Positions 21,869-34,519 of a stretch of DNA of 64,000 nt are shown here, piece after piece. The position numbers were made by a program, and so were the translations under genes. Location: positions 62,001 through 126,000 of the forward strand of contig MBPM02000123.1 in assembly GCA_001695595.3 (NCBI GenBank), in the 5' to 3' direction. This stretch comes from Plasmopara viticola. Its lineage: Eukaryota; Oomycota; Peronosporomycetes; Peronosporales; Peronosporaceae. Below the pieces are notes generated by a model. The model had not been told where the DNA came from, ran no database searches, and saw only the letters and a list, made by a program, of their open reading frames with translations. Position 1 is the stretch's first letter. The number at the start of each line of letters is the position of its first letter.

Positions 21869-24800
21869 ATGCCAAGAATTGACAACCGACCGTTATTTAA
21901 GTACTTGTAATTTTGCTATTGGCTGGTAGTAAAAAGCTTAATTTTATCGCAGGGACCTAGGACCTTATTGATAAAAAGTGCAAGATAAACAATATAGTTG
22001 CCGTGGCTCCTTTTTTGGTGTCTAAATTGTGTCTGAAGTATACTAAAGTGGGCTAAAATTGTAATTTGAGGACGTAGAGTCGAGGAGGCACACAAACTAT
22101 AAGTCACGTCGTGAGCTGACTCGAAGTCGTAAAAGTGCGTGGCAAATATCCCGGCTCGGTACAAATCCAGGTGGAGTAATTTTTTCAATAAGGAGCAGAG
22201 TCTATGGGCCAGACTTTTGGGCCCTATTTTAGCGTCTACTTAAAGTAGTGAAATTGGCTCGAAAATTGCTGTAGAAATTCCGATTGTAGAAGCGAGTTTG
22301 GACTTTACGTTAAATTTTGTCATTTTTCCCCTTTGGAATCAAGCAGCATATATAGCTTCAAATATTCTGCTCTAGAGAGGAGGTCTGTCTTGTTATATTC
22401 AACAGGGAGGCCGAAGTTTGTCCGATTGCCGTTTGTGTTAGCAATAAAGCTCAAAGGCTGTGAAGGGGCTGTCCAAATAAGCCTGATCCTTCAAAATTAG
22501 TCGCGCTTCAGTGTCTTGAAGAATTTGGGCCAGCTTTAAGTGATCCCATTTGGGCTTACTATGGCCGAATAGTCCCGAAGGCGAACAGTAAATCTCAGAC
22601 CGGTACGACAAAAAAGGAACAAGTCGACTTTAGGTCTTTGATTGACTTGACCGGAATGGGCGTCTTGTGAGGAATGTTTGGCGGTCTGAAGGAAACTTTT
22701 GAGCAGCGCTCAGCGATTCCTAGTCGAAGTTGGATTTCTACTTGTATAAAGTAATTTTGTTCATTCAGTTTTACTTAAAGCTGGGTTTTTGCAACGGTAA
22801 TTTGGCCCGGACGGATATAGATGATTCCTGAGCGTGCAAATGCTACCGTTCATTCACTTAAAGGTGAAGATTTTCTAACACCCGCATGCGTTCATTTTTT
22901 TCCTTCAGGAACAACTCACGCAGAAAAATAGAATCTTTCCGTTTGAACTCATCGAGAAGGAAATACGGATTTGAGAAATCTTAATTTCGAGTCCGAAAAG
23001 ATTTTTTTTATTCATTTAAGGCGTTTGTAAATACACTTGGGCCTCAATCAACTGAATTACCCAAACTGGGCATTTCAGTGGAAGCTTTCTTGACTGTCGA
23101 AAAGAAATTCCGGTATAGTTGCCTATTCTGTTAAGCCTTTGCAATCATGGTGAAAATCCTGGAAAAATGTGTGAAAAAGTCGAGAGGAAAGTTAAGTATA
23201 TTCATTTCTTGAACTTGAGCTGGGGGTTCTCGGTTTCAAAGACCGGAATTTCACTATCGCCAAGGGTCGACCAAACGGATTAACGGATTAAATTCGTACA
23301 GTCGAGCAATCCATTGCGCCCTTGAAGGCGATCTCTATCGCCATGTCGTGCCTGATTCACTTGACTGGGAATGACGGTATTAAAGTCTTCCAAAACAATA
23401 CGGTGATTGTTTATATAAATTGACGGGGCAAATTTTCAAAATAAATAGCCTGGCGTCTCGGCTGAACTGGGGCGTATAGTTCGTGAATGTATCTGATGGT
23501 CGAGTCAAGTTTGCTTCAGACTTGGATATACAGGAAAAATATATCCAAAGAAGTGACGTGCCGGCGTGTAACGTCGTGTGGGTTGCGGATAGGGCTAGTA
23601 GGTTTTAATAAGAAATCTAACGCCAGCTTGTTCTTTCATAGTGCCCATATTATTTAGAGACCAAAAGCTGAAAGTCAGCTGGGAAGCTGGACTTTTCTTA
23701 AGCTTTTGATAACCGTAGATTTTCTTTTTGAATTCCCACTATATGAAAATTGTTAGAAAAATAATTTCGGGTTCGTTGTGACACATTATCCAAATCATTC
23801 GCATTAATCGAGTTGCCTTTTAGGGTCCGTTGAACTATAGTGATAAATAAACCTAAGGGTGAACTAGAGTAGCCTGCTTGCGCAGATACACAACGGTTTT
23901 GCGTAGTTCAAAGGGAAGTGACCCAGCCAAAATTCTTTCCATTATGGAAGATTTTGTCATGGCGAACAAAGTCGAATCGTCCCATAATAACCACAACGGG
24001 TGGGGCAGTGCCGATACTGCTACCCCGAGAATCGCACTCAATTTAAGTGCGTCCCATAAATATTAGGTGCAATATCTGCTGAGCTAGATCGACCTCAGCC
24101 AGTTCTGGTTTTGGCCAGATTTTCAATAGTCCCAAAACTAACTAAACGTCAAAGGCGGTCTGGTTTGGGTAATAAGTTGCAACACGGCCGAACATTGTCC
24201 CATCGTCTGACGATAAGTATTTGCGTGTAACTCTTGAAGGACCGCGTGACCAAAAGGCTTCGCCCGAAGGTGGTGAAAATTGGCCTCCACTCCCGCATCG
24301 AGTAAAACTCGGTGAAGACTTGGTTCGTTAGTGGTAGTATGTCCGATTTAGTATATCAATTAAATGACCGCGCAGAATTGAGATAAACTAAATTCTTCAA
24401 TGTTGCCTTAGTATACGTCTACGCTTAAAAATTTTTCGCTCAACTTTGTGGCCGTTACAAAAAACGCGACAGACTGAGGTGGGTCCATAGTCGTGTGCCC
24501 GAGGATTTGGTCCGGCGGAATGGGTCCTTTCGAACCTTCATTAAGCCACTCATAATATTTAGATAGGAGGTAGGTGGATATTTCCGTTATGTGGGAGGTA
24601 AATGCCGTTTTCCTCTGTCAGGGTGGCAACGGTACTAAAGACTCATTATTTTGGTGAAAAAAATGCGTGCACCGTAAAATCAGCCGCTGTATTTGAACCT
24701 GTCGGGAATTTTGGCTCGCCTTCATATGGCCAGACTGATTTCGGTCAAGCCATAATCGTAGGCTCAATGTCTTCCATTGAAAAAACTGGACCTAGTCCTG

Positions 24801-27800
24801 AGTTAGAATGATCCCCATTATAAGGCTCACATTCCAACCCAGAATCGTCAACCCTTGCCGAATGGTCACTTGAGTCACTCTCACTGTCATATACTGGCGG
24901 AATGCTTCCAGCATCATCGGAGTCATGACTTGGTTCCTCAGGCTCAGATTTGCGATTTTGGCCTGTAATTATCAATACCTTACTACAGTGTTTGGAGCTT
25001 CAAACACTGATTTGTTATACTGCATACTCGCGGTGGTATAAGTAGTTATAAACCTTATTACTTACATATTAAAGCTTGAAGTATTAATTAGCCACCGTAG
25101 CCACCAGTTGCATGTATCCACTCAAGATTGCACGCTTTTTTATTAAAGATAGTACCCGATGCTAAAGCTGTTGTCCTATCGCTTTTTGTATCAACCATCA
25201 AACTAACTTTGACAGACAGACGATCACAAGCCTTGATGCTGAAATAATCCGAATACTATACTAATTATACTAACATGCAAGATATAAGAGACTAAAGACA
25301 TATGTACACCCAAATGTTTGGTTCGACGACGACCTTTCCTTTTGCAGTCGGAACGCATTCGTATGAGCCTCAATCTTTAGTAAATTCTGTATAAATATGT
25401 GATACAATTTGCTTTACGTTTTGGTAAATTCCTTTGGTAGCAAAATAATAATAGGCATTGCAAGTGGTAGAGGTCCTCGATGCATTGAAGCAATCTTGAG
25501 GAATGATTACGCTAAGATTACGCTCCGTTTTTCATATTCTAAATGAATTACTGTCAATACCTTGTCGCGTTCTTATGAGTGCTATAGGATAACTTTATGT
25601 CCTTTCTTTTCAAGAATATTATTTATAGCAGCTTTGGACTCTCAGCAATCAGCGTAGTCTACAAAGAGAATGGATGGACCGTGACTGCAAATTAAATATT
25701 TGATTATTGGGGTCAAAACTAATATTATACGATTTCCCCACAATGGAAATTCTAATTAATTTCAAGCACATATAAAAAGGCAAAACGATCAACATTCCAA
25801 ACTCAAATTATCAAAACAAAGACAAAAAGGCTACGTAGCAGTTGCACATTCTGACATCCGAGCTACATGTAAGCAAAGAGTATACATGCCAGACAATTGT
25901 ACTGATCTGATTTAAATGTGCAATTTATTATGGCATACGATGTAAATATCAGCACTTGTGCATGAAACACTGCCGTACGATGTACTACGCATGATCACTC
26001 AGCCATTTCTTATGGCTTTTTACGCAAACCTCGCAAGCGGCGTCCATAAATATCGTTTACGCCATGATGAGCGTCAAGGTTCTAGCGCTTGCCGGAAGTA
26101 GATGGTTCCAACAAGCAAAACGATAAACTTACACCGCAAGTACTTGACACCCTTCCTATTAGTTGAGGCTCATTCTAAGCCACACATTAGATTGACGCGC
26201 TGCTATATTTTTTGACAGAAGGAACTCCACCGACTAAATTGGCTGCTATCTGACCCCAACTGAGACATTCATCGAGTCGAGCTCATGGCAATATGATAGC
26301 TCAACTTGGACTATATTTTTCTTCAACATATAAACTATCTCCTTAAAAAAGTATGCTACATTTGGGGCGTTACTTTGTCCAGCAATCAGTGTAATGTTGG
26401 TAATTTGAACGCAGGGGATCTCAACCGTGATATAGTGGACCAGGTTTGGACGAAAACACAACACTTCATTAAGAAATAGCATCTTCGATCAGCTCATTTC
26501 TCGAAAGGGCACACTCCACTCATGACTTAACTGTTGTCACCGGCAGGTTTGCCGGTAACGGCCATCTCGCCATATTTTGCATTACTTTAAAAATGCATAT
26601 GCATTAATACCATCCATACGAATAGACGATTGCAAAGTTTTGGACCAGAAGCAGAGTTCAGAAGCCCCATAGCCATGGGGAGCCAGGACATCTCAATGTT
26701 TGAACACAACCCAGAATGTGTAATTAGTAAGATGGAGTAAGGAGAAATAGTAGCCTTTAGAATGAGTGAATTAAATGGCCGAAGACCACCAGTAAGACAG
26801 TAGCAAGACAAGAATCCGCAAAAGCTTTCCATTTGATATCAATTTGCACCGAGCAACTGACACTCCCTCTCCTTTACTGACTTCGTCCCGCTCGCTTCTT
26901 AAGTCTTGTCCGACAACCGACCTTCAAAAGCATCCTCGACGACTATTACACCTTACTACATGCGACGAAACATATGCAAGAAGTCTACATAAGTTCTGAG
27001 CGATGCCTAATATCGTTGGCACCGCTGGCTCGTCGGAACAAAACTATCTAGGTCGGACCAAGGACTTACTTACATAATTCCGGATGTCAAGTCCAGATCT
27101 CGTAGTCCCGATGAGTGTTACAAGCACCGAGAACAAGTCGCTCGTGTAGACATAAGTGGATGTGAGAACGAGCCATTCGACATGTCTATCTGACCTTCAC
27201 AGAAGTATGGAGAAGGAGCATTCGAGACACGCGGTGATTGCAGCCGTTGTATTGATGTGTACGACATGCTCGCGACGATGGACGGCGACGAAATGATGAT
27301 ACTGCTATATGGTGAAAAATAAACTACCGGCTATCTACTGTGTGTGATAATTGATACTCTAACGCTCACGGATGGCGACGACTTTCTAGTTTTTATTATT
27401 GCGTATTTGGGAAAATTCGCGCTAATCTACCGCAGCTTTTTTAAATCATCCTATGCCGTAGTGCAAAACTTAAGAATCGGCATTTGCTTACACATTCCTA
27501 CTAGGCGCTGCTCAAAACGAATCCTTCTGCGTGCGTCAAATTCTCTATCGCTTCACGAGCGGCCGGCATAAAGCCATATATGCGCCCTTTAATGTCTTTA
27601 AAGCCGTACATTATAAATAGGAGGGAGCTATGAGAGATAAAATTCCGTGCACAGTACGCAAAGTCTAGCCTTGTGTGTATACGAACAGGAATACAATGTC
27701 GAGAATCATTGCCTTGGAAGTTGGCGGTTACGACATCACAGCCACGCTTTTAAGCTTTATTTACTCACTGCACCCAATCGTAAACCAAGAGAAATGTCCT

Positions 27801-28022
27801 AGGGGTTCCACATTGATAGAATGAGCGCAAAAACGAGCGCCTGGCAGTGGTTTCCATTTTTATTGTCTTACTGATCGTTTACTCTATAGAGTTTTTCGGC
27901 ACATTGACAATTTATACTTAGCTTCAGCACAATTACCTTTTCTTGCCGATAGGTGTGGAAACCACAAATTTACGTGCACCACGCGTAGATCGAAAACTTC
28001 TTCAATTCTAACTTTAGGCCTT
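21869..28022. other. 6-kb gene-poor stretch
   Basis: Open frames are all under about 90 codons and overlap on both strands. Base composition is AT-richer than the flanking genes. Some plus-strand fragments between 23.9 and 25.0 kb look like eroded retroelement polyprotein, but not clearly enough to name. No RNA gene or array was seen. Confidence 0.4.
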
Positions 28023-30641
28023 ATGGTTGGCGAGGTGGCGTACGTGCAGCTGTCCGGGGTCTCTTCCTCGGCAACGCTGGGGCTGTACGCCGGCATACCA
28101 CCACAAGAGTTGCAGCAAGTGGTGCGCGTAGCCTTAAACTCTCATACGGGTGTCTGTGTCGGCTTCCAAGCGGCGCGTGCGGGACGAAAGAAGCGCCATT
28201 CGAACTCGATTCAGCGCCTTGTGCCACTCTCTGTAGCTTGCAAAGTGCCCGAACTGCTTACAGGACGCGTCTCTGCTTTATTTGCACCATCTGGAGCTAT
28301 GCAACCTACTGTCGAGCCGCACATTACGGCTTCAAAGGGTTCGACCGACCTTCAGAGGCTTCATAAACTACTACAGGCGCTAATAAACGAGTTGCACCTC
28401 AGCAGCTTTGAGTCAGCTATGCTCTATGATTTGTGTGAGCAGCAGAGTGCTCACGTTTTCACGGCAATGGCTACAAACACATCGGTGGACGAGAAAAAGC
28501 GCTTTTTGCTGCGTTTGCTGCGTCCCGACGACGCGAGCAAGCTCGAGCATAAAGTGCAGACTCCGAGAAGAAGGGATAAGAAAGATCAAGGCGTGAATGC
28601 GCTTTATACCGAGGTCATTGCCATGAAAGTTGCCGCTATTGGCCGAAAAGTCTCGAACCCGCCAGTGCAGCTGCAAGTGTTGTCTTTGAGTCGAGAAGAT
28701 TGGAGCATTACGAGTTTGCATCAAGTTGGAGACACGATCAAGTTGCTGGAAGTCGTCGAGAAATTACTGGACAGACACGTGGTGCCTGAGGACCATGGGG
28801 CACACTTGTTGGCGCTCGTGTTGGAGCAACATCCTGTGCTTTGGAGTGCTTTCCACAGCTACAAGAACGACAGAAGTAGTTTATCGGACTTGGAGACGAC
28901 GGCAAAGCGATTGGCGGCGTTGAAGATTAATTTGTCCACGCCAAGATCTACGAATCCTATCGATACGATACCAAAGGGGATGGATACGAAAGAGAACGCA
29001 CTTGTGGTCGTGGAGACACTGTACGATCAACGAATGTTGACGAAGTTGGAGCTGGATATTCTGATGGCGTTGTTGACACAGAATGATTCGCAAGTGCAGC
29101 AACTGATTCGGGACTTTCAGTCAAGTGAGGTTGACGACATGGCACCATTACGCGACTCGTTAGTGCGAATTGTCGAGGAGTTGACGATGGAAGTAGGTGA
29201 CGACGAAAAGGCAGCTGCTGCGTTTGCCAATGGGCTGGACGATGCAATGCGAGACGACGCGCTTGAAGCGAGGGACGTGGACGCTCGTGATATGGTCGGA
29301 TGGCAGCGGCATTTGACCGTGTTGCTGCAACAGTGGCACGCTCGTGACGCACTGACTGCCGTCGCGGCAAGGACGTTGCAACGGATGATTGCGCAACGCC
29401 ACAATCTGTTGGAAAGTGCGTACGAAGTGTTTGCAACGGACGCCGATGCAACAGAGCTCTTGGATACGTTGCAGCGTGTGGCCAAGTTGCAACACGAGAT
29501 GGAAGCGAGTCAGATTGGGCAAATCAATGGTCTTGACCGTGGGGCCGAGCGCGACGTGCAACTCGAAGACGTCGTGCAACAGATGCAAGAGCGTGGGAGT
29601 ATCCAAGTGGAGGATGCCACGGGTCTCTTACGGCTCTTTCACGGCGGCAACGAAGCGCTTCGGGCTGCGAATGAAGCGTTTCGAGCGGACGACGACGTTC
29701 ACGAACTGGAAGAGACGTTGCTGCTTGTGGTGAAACACGCACGGTTCGGGAGCGATGGGAAGGAGAGTGAAGCAGTGGATGAAGTGGAAAGGGGATGTCG
29801 CGTATTGGCCGAATTTGGACGCAGTGGCCGCTTGAGGTTGTGGCAGATTCAGTTGTTGATCTCGTTGGTCAAAGGCCGCGATCCTCGTTTCCTGGCTGCC
29901 ATGGACGTGTACGAGGAAGACTGTAACGTCGAGGACTTTGTCGAGACGTTAGTCATTTTGGCGCCATTGGCCGCGAGGGAGCAACACTTTCATGCTTTGG
30001 TGCACGACTGGATCCTCTCGTTTGTCGAACGTGATCAATTGTCGCGTACGGAAGCCGAGCGGCTGTTGCAGCTGGCTGAAGCGCGCGACCATCGTCTTGC
30101 TGCCGCTTTTGTCGTGTTTCTAAGTGACAACAACAAGGATGGGTTTGTGAATCAATTGAGACAATGTGCGAGTGTAGAAACGCAAGGGGGAGGGGAGGAA
30201 GAGCGTGATGGCTTGGCGCTGTTGAAGGTGTTGGAAGAGCAGCACATTGTGTCGTGTGAAGAACGCAAAGCGATGGAAGCATTACTCGGCAGTGGCGAGA
30301 TGAGGATGTTGGCCGCGATGGACGTTGTCGCAGAGACGCAGGACGTCGACGACTTTGTCGACACTGCTCGTCGCATCTTGGCAAGAGTACAGGCGAAACA
30401 AGCCGCACGAGACGAGAGAGCAGAGCTTGCGATAAAACTTGCTGGCACGAACTCGAACGTTGGTGAGAAAGAAGCGCTTGTTGAGACGGAGGAGGTGGCT
30501 GCGTGTTCGGTCGTTGCAGAGTGTGGTTCGCTCGCAGACACGCAAGTGCTGCAGGAAGAAGCGGCTTTTGATGCGCAAGTGACGGAGACTGGCGACGAGG
30601 AGCAAGCGGCTAGCGCGGACGAGCAAGCCGCAGCTTCTTAG
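28023..30641 (+). CDS. Conserved-looking 872-aa protein with about eight helical repeats
   Basis: The longest uninterrupted frame in the window, GC-rich and host-like. I do not recognise the family by name. At spacings of about 75-110 residues the same pattern recurs: a leucine-rich helix, then (A/S)A-x-VF/VY, an acidic loop, and (D/E)-x-(F/L)-V/L-(D/E)-TL-x-R. Examples start near residues 140, 265, 349, 460, 542, 620, 685 and 759: SAYEVFATDADATELLDTLQ, AAMDVYEEDCNVEDFVETL, AAFVVFLSDNNKDGFVNQL. The DNNKDG loop resembles an EF-hand, but the other copies lack calcium ligands. The last 70 residues are Glu/Ala-rich. No signal peptide or membrane span. Probably a cytosolic scaffold-like helical protein. 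The true start could lie upstream if there is an intron. Confidence 0.75.
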   Translation: MVGEVAYVQLSGVSSSATLGLYAGIPPQELQQVVRVALNSHTGVCVGFQAARAGRKKRHSNSIQRLVPLSVACKVPELLTGRVSALFAPSGAMQPTVEPHITASKGSTDLQRLHKLLQALINELHLSSFESAMLYDLCEQQSAHVFTAMATNTSVDEKKRFLLRLLRPDDASKLEHKVQTPRRRDKKDQGVNALYTEVIAMKVAAIGRKVSNPPVQLQVLSLSREDWSITSLHQVGDTIKLLEVVEKLLDRHVVPEDHGAHLLALVLEQHPVLWSAFHSYKNDRSSLSDLETTAKRLAALKINLSTPRSTNPIDTIPKGMDTKENALVVVETLYDQRMLTKLELDILMALLTQNDSQVQQLIRDFQSSEVDDMAPLRDSLVRIVEELTMEVGDDEKAAAAFANGLDDAMRDDALEARDVDARDMVGWQRHLTVLLQQWHARDALTAVAARTLQRMIAQRHNLLESAYEVFATDADATELLDTLQRVAKLQHEMEASQIGQINGLDRGAERDVQLEDVVQQMQERGSIQVEDATGLLRLFHGGNEALRAANEAFRADDDVHELEETLLLVVKHARFGSDGKESEAVDEVERGCRVLAEFGRSGRLRLWQIQLLISLVKGRDPRFLAAMDVYEEDCNVEDFVETLVILAPLAAREQHFHALVHDWILSFVERDQLSRTEAERLLQLAEARDHRLAAAFVVFLSDNNKDGFVNQLRQCASVETQGGGEEERDGLALLKVLEEQHIVSCEERKAMEALLGSGEMRMLAAMDVVAETQDVDDFVDTARRILARVQAKQAARDERAELAIKLAGTNSNVGEKEALVETEEVAACSVVAECGSLADTQVLQEEAAFDAQVTETGDEEQAASADEQAAAS

Positions 30642-30743
30642 GATTGAACCAAGCGCTATTTTTATAAAAAGACTACGAATTACTAAAACACTCGTACTAC
30701 CGTGCTAATTTAAGCTTAAACAACAACAATAAGGGTCTAAAGT

Positions 30744-31643
30744 TCACCATGACCGCATGAGGCCGCAGAACGACACGGCTTGGCCTTGCTTCCTCGAACT
30801 GTCGTTCATGCGCTCGAGCGTCTTGTGCTGCGTCCTGAAATAGCCCCATTTCTCTTCCACGTCGCGGGCTTCCACGGTCTTTCGCAAGAAATGCGCAATG
30901 GCGCCGTGGGCGTTCATCAGTGACGTAGGGTACGCAGCGCGAAGCTCCGCGGACGAGCACACGTCCGCCACGAGTTTCACCACTTCAACTTGGCCTGACG
31001 CCACTGCAACCTTGAGTGCACGACTGACGTTCGCTTGTTGCAGTTTGACCGTCAACAGCAACTTCACAACAGGCAGCGACCCTCTGGCCGCGGCTTCTTC
31101 AAGCGCACGTCCCACATAAAACCAGCTACAATTTTCGCGCAACAGCGCACGCAAGGTACTCGTCTCTTCGGCAGCGGCGACTGCTTGGATCCCATACGTG
31201 ATGACGTACGGGATCGAGTCCGCCTGTGCCCGGTTGTGGCGACAGAGCCACTTGACAATGTCAAAGTGGCCATTTATTGCCGCAGCGTTGAGTGCACCAC
31301 TCGAACATCGGCCAATATAGTGATGACAGAGCCACCGAACGACTTTCAAGTGCCCGTTTCGGGCGGCGCCGTCCAGTGCGGCGATTGAACAGCCTTCGTT
31401 TCGAACGACCGACAGCCACTTGACGAGATCGAGTCGACCTCGCGCGGCGGCGCCGTCCATTGCGCGGGTCGTCCACTTTCGAGTTGCACCATGAGTGCGG
31501 ACAATGTACCGACAATCGCTGTAGACCGCAGCATCAATCGTGTCCGGCATCAACAAGTCGTTGATACATCGCACAACATGCGCTAACGCCTTAATGGACT
31601 CGGGGAGTGCAAGCGTGACAGCTACGAGGTGGGGGGAGTCCAT
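30744..31643 (-). CDS. Ankyrin-repeat protein
   Basis: 299 codons. From about residue 65, degenerate ankyrin units of oomycete type recur: GAAARGRLDLVKWLS, GAARNGHLKVVRWLC, AAAINGHFDIVKWLC, EEAAARGSLPVVKLLL and VAVASGQVEVVKLVA. Residues 1-60 (PESIKALAHVVRCINDLL) resemble the leader found in many oomycete ankyrin proteins. Such repeats mediate protein binding; no catalytic domain is present. The start at 31643 is 125 bases from the inner edge of arm B, so its promoter may be affected by the duplication. It runs convergently to the 872-aa gene, about 100 bases apart. Confidence 0.8.
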   Translation of the reverse strand: MDSPHLVAVTLALPESIKALAHVVRCINDLLMPDTIDAAVYSDCRYIVRTHGATRKWTTRAMDGAAARGRLDLVKWLSVVRNEGCSIAALDGAARNGHLKVVRWLCHHYIGRCSSGALNAAAINGHFDIVKWLCRHNRAQADSIPYVITYGIQAVAAAEETSTLRALLRENCSWFYVGRALEEAAARGSLPVVKLLLTVKLQQANVSRALKVAVASGQVEVVKLVADVCSSAELRAAYPTSLMNAHGAIAHFLRKTVEARDVEEKWGYFRTQHKTLERMNDSSRKQGQAVSFCGLMRSW

Positions 31644-31927
31644 GGCGATGGTCGGGTTACAAAATGAGGGATTGAGTCACGAGATCCTTTGGCTCTTGGG
31701 ACGTGACGTCCAAATCTCTGCGACCTCCTCATACAGGAGGCTAGACTATTGGCACCTGCTCTATGGGGCTAGAGGGTGACAATCGTGTCAAATTTGGTCG
31801 CAACGAATTAAGCGACAAGTTAGCCGTTGGGTGAGGCTTAAATCCATGTTGAGCTTGAAACGAGGATGGTGAAACTGAGTTGGTGAGCGAGATGACGAAC
31901 GACTTGAGTCGCTAATTATGACACGAT

Positions 31928-31939
31928 TGATTACGTACG
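31928..31939. repeat. Left 12-bp target-site duplication of LINE derivative
   Basis: tgattacgtacg is repeated at 33089-33100. Arm A keeps the single, empty site at about 11735-11750 (opposite strand). Confidence 0.9.
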
Positions 31940-33088
31940 TTTTCGGAAAAGGTTGGGGTGACGCCCTCCTTCCAAGCGCGGGGGCTTAATGCTCGCGCGC
32001 TTCGGGCAGGTGCTCTCGGGCATCTGCAGGTCTCTAACGAGTCTCACCCTCGACGCGACGGTCTCCAGCACCAGGCCAAACCCCCTTCCACGCCCTTAAT
32101 CGCGCCAACCGCATCCGGATTGGCTCCTTTAATGTGAATTCTCTAGGTTCGAAGCGCAAGAAGCACGTAACACTCCCCGAAGATCTCCGGCGCTACCGCG
32201 TCGATATCCTTGGCCTCCGCGAAACCAAGATCTACGATAGAGGTGAGCACCGCATTGATGACTTCCTTCTAACCCTGAAAAAAAAAAAAACGAAGCCAAG
32301 ACCGAAGTCACCGAAATCCGCCGCCACTGCAACCCGTCGGGCGCCACTCGACACGCCCGATCCCGAGAAGAAACCTGGCACCACACTAAGAAGCTCGGAA
32401 CACTCCTCGGCGATATTAAAGATCTATCCCGACGCAAGTCCCTGGCCACCCTCGCGCTCCACCGCCTCTGGTCCGTCTGGCTCCGCCCCACGTTCATCTC
32501 ACCCAAGACACGCATTCGATTGTACAACACCTACGTTCTACCGATTCTGCTGTACAACTGGGCTCTTACCAAGTCAGAGCTCCACGGCCTCGAGAGTTTC
32601 CATCGCCGCCAGCTTCGCTACGCTCTTGGCTATCGCTACCCCCGACCCATTTCGAATGCAAGATTCTACGACCTCTGTGATGAGCGGCCGCTGAGACTAC
32701 GACTGACACAAGCTCGCTGGCGCCTGTTTGGCCATGTACTTCGCCGCTATCCCGACATTCCAGCTGACCTCCAGATGCGTGCCTACTTCTTCTCCACCGC
32801 AGCAAAATGGCGCGGACGTCCCCGCACCACGCTCCCCTCGACACTCGACCACAACCTTGTTTCCCGTGGCTCCGGCTTTCGACTCCGGACAGCACAAGAC
32901 CTCGAAGTGGTACGTACCCTTGCACAAGACCGATAGAAATGGAAGACCCATTTGACCTCGGTGCTGGATGCACTGCCCGCCGAACGAGACTCGACGTATG
33001 CGGACACCACTCTATGCCGTGGACTAGCCAGACTGAGCCTAGCACGTGCATACCTTGGCAACGCGATAACGTAATACATTACATTACA
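31940..33088 (+). mobile_element. Internally deleted LINE derivative, arm B-specific insertion
   Basis: 1149 bp, starting ttttcggaaaagg and ending in a tacattacattaca tail, bounded by 12-bp duplications. It has the same EEP-start to RT-end fusion as copies A and B, with a shorter A tract at about 32279-32290. The clean empty site in arm A shows it inserted after the duplication, which implies that this derivative family was mobilised recently, presumably by an intact LINE elsewhere. Confidence 0.9.
32134..32936 (+). pseudogene. LINE EEP-start / RT-end fusion remnant
   Basis: The frame from 32134 holds SLGSKRKKH, DLRRYRVDILGLRETKI and the Lys run. A shorter A tract puts the RT part out of phase, and it continues in the frame at 32520-32936 (VLPILLYN, FHRRQLRYALGYRYP, WRLFGHVLRRYP). 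Seven codons around CATW are deleted to leave LLYNWALTKSE (a 6-base loss plus shift compared with copy A), and a stop falls at 32934-32936. No catalytic RT core. Confidence 0.65.
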
Positions 33089-33100
33089 TGATTACGTACG

Positions 33101-34519
33101 CCCTTATTTTTTTTTCCTGTCAATTTTTCAGGCTTAAAATTAGACCAGAATGTCTCACCGCAATGAAGCCACGTTCTAAGAATTTACGTTTGCAAATTTT
33201 GGGTAATGTATATCTCATTCTGATTTTTTTTCTTTATTTCCGTGTAATGTACCGGTAAATAGCATTTTTCTCAGGCCTGGAAATATTCGTATAACGGCTG
33301 TAAGTCGGCAATAGAGCTCGTGAGCTTGTCAAAGAATAGGGTGAAAGAGGGCAAGGTTACAGCCACCATTTGGTAGTCAATGGCTTGATGCAAATCAGCT
33401 GACATTGTTGTTGAAGAAGTGTGATTTAAGACACAAAACAATCTCGTTGTACCTTGCAGACAATATATACAAGCATCTGCTAAAGTCGAAGGATCGCATT
33501 ACGATGATGGGCGCAAAACAGAGTTACTGAGGAGGTTTCTGACTCAGTAAAAGGCTTGGAGCTTGAGACATATGTACGCCTTAATGGGAAGTTAGTATAC
33601 AGATGTCTGAGGAGGCGCATAATGTAGTTAGATCTAAGGCCACTAGACCTTGAACTATACAAACACGTGTATTGTGTTGGCTGCCAATGTAGCTCGATTT
33701 CCTCAGCCGCGCCGTTTGAGTAGTCTTCAGTCATCGTTATAACTCAATAAATTCGAACTGATTAAAATCAGCTAGTGAAGCCATAATGATCTGGTCAAAT
33801 GATTTTAAAACAATTTATTACGCAAATTTTGGATCTACTATTTGTATAGCCTGAATAAATTCCATTATTAAGAGCGTAACTCCTACTGTTGCAGAAAAGG
33901 TGCAAGATAGTTTACCATAAATCGTTCCCTATCCCCGGCTTATTAAGATGTCTCCTATGCAACTGATTGTGATTATCTTTGTGTTGTCCTACTACAAATC
34001 TGCCCAAGCTCGATCTTTGTCGTGTCAGCTCCGTCGTCACCTTCCAGCTCTGAAGATTCGATCGGTCCTTGACACCTGAGCATAAAATCACTTATATAGG
34101 GCTACGTAGAGCTAAGTATGCGAGAGACAAGGAGAGGGGAACAAGAGCTCCAGAATCTACACCATTCGTCCTTACGCTTTAGCCACCAACTTGTACAAAG
34201 CTGGCTGCACCGTAATCGACAACACAGGTAGAATCTAAAAGTTACCACGAACCACTATCACAAGTATTCACAAAATTCAGGTTCAGTCTTGGCGCTGCTC
34301 TGTCGACTATATTTCGAACACGTTCTATTACATATTTTCAGATGTCAGTTAAAGCTCTGCATCATCGTTGTTGTCGTTACTTTGTAAGGCGAAATTTCAT
34401 TGAGGTTGATGGTGTGTCAAAGTTCGGCCTATAAGATTTTGCCTTCATTGTCTTTGTCAACCAAGTCACTCAAAAATAATCATGAGTTTGCATATTGAAT
34501 TTGCACCACAGCATCGCTA
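33101..34519. other. Inner part of arm B, no recognised gene
   Basis: Mirror of 10319-11735. The frame at 33734-33480 (minus strand) matches the start of the 124-codon arm A frame but stops early. Nothing else supported. Confidence 0.45.
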
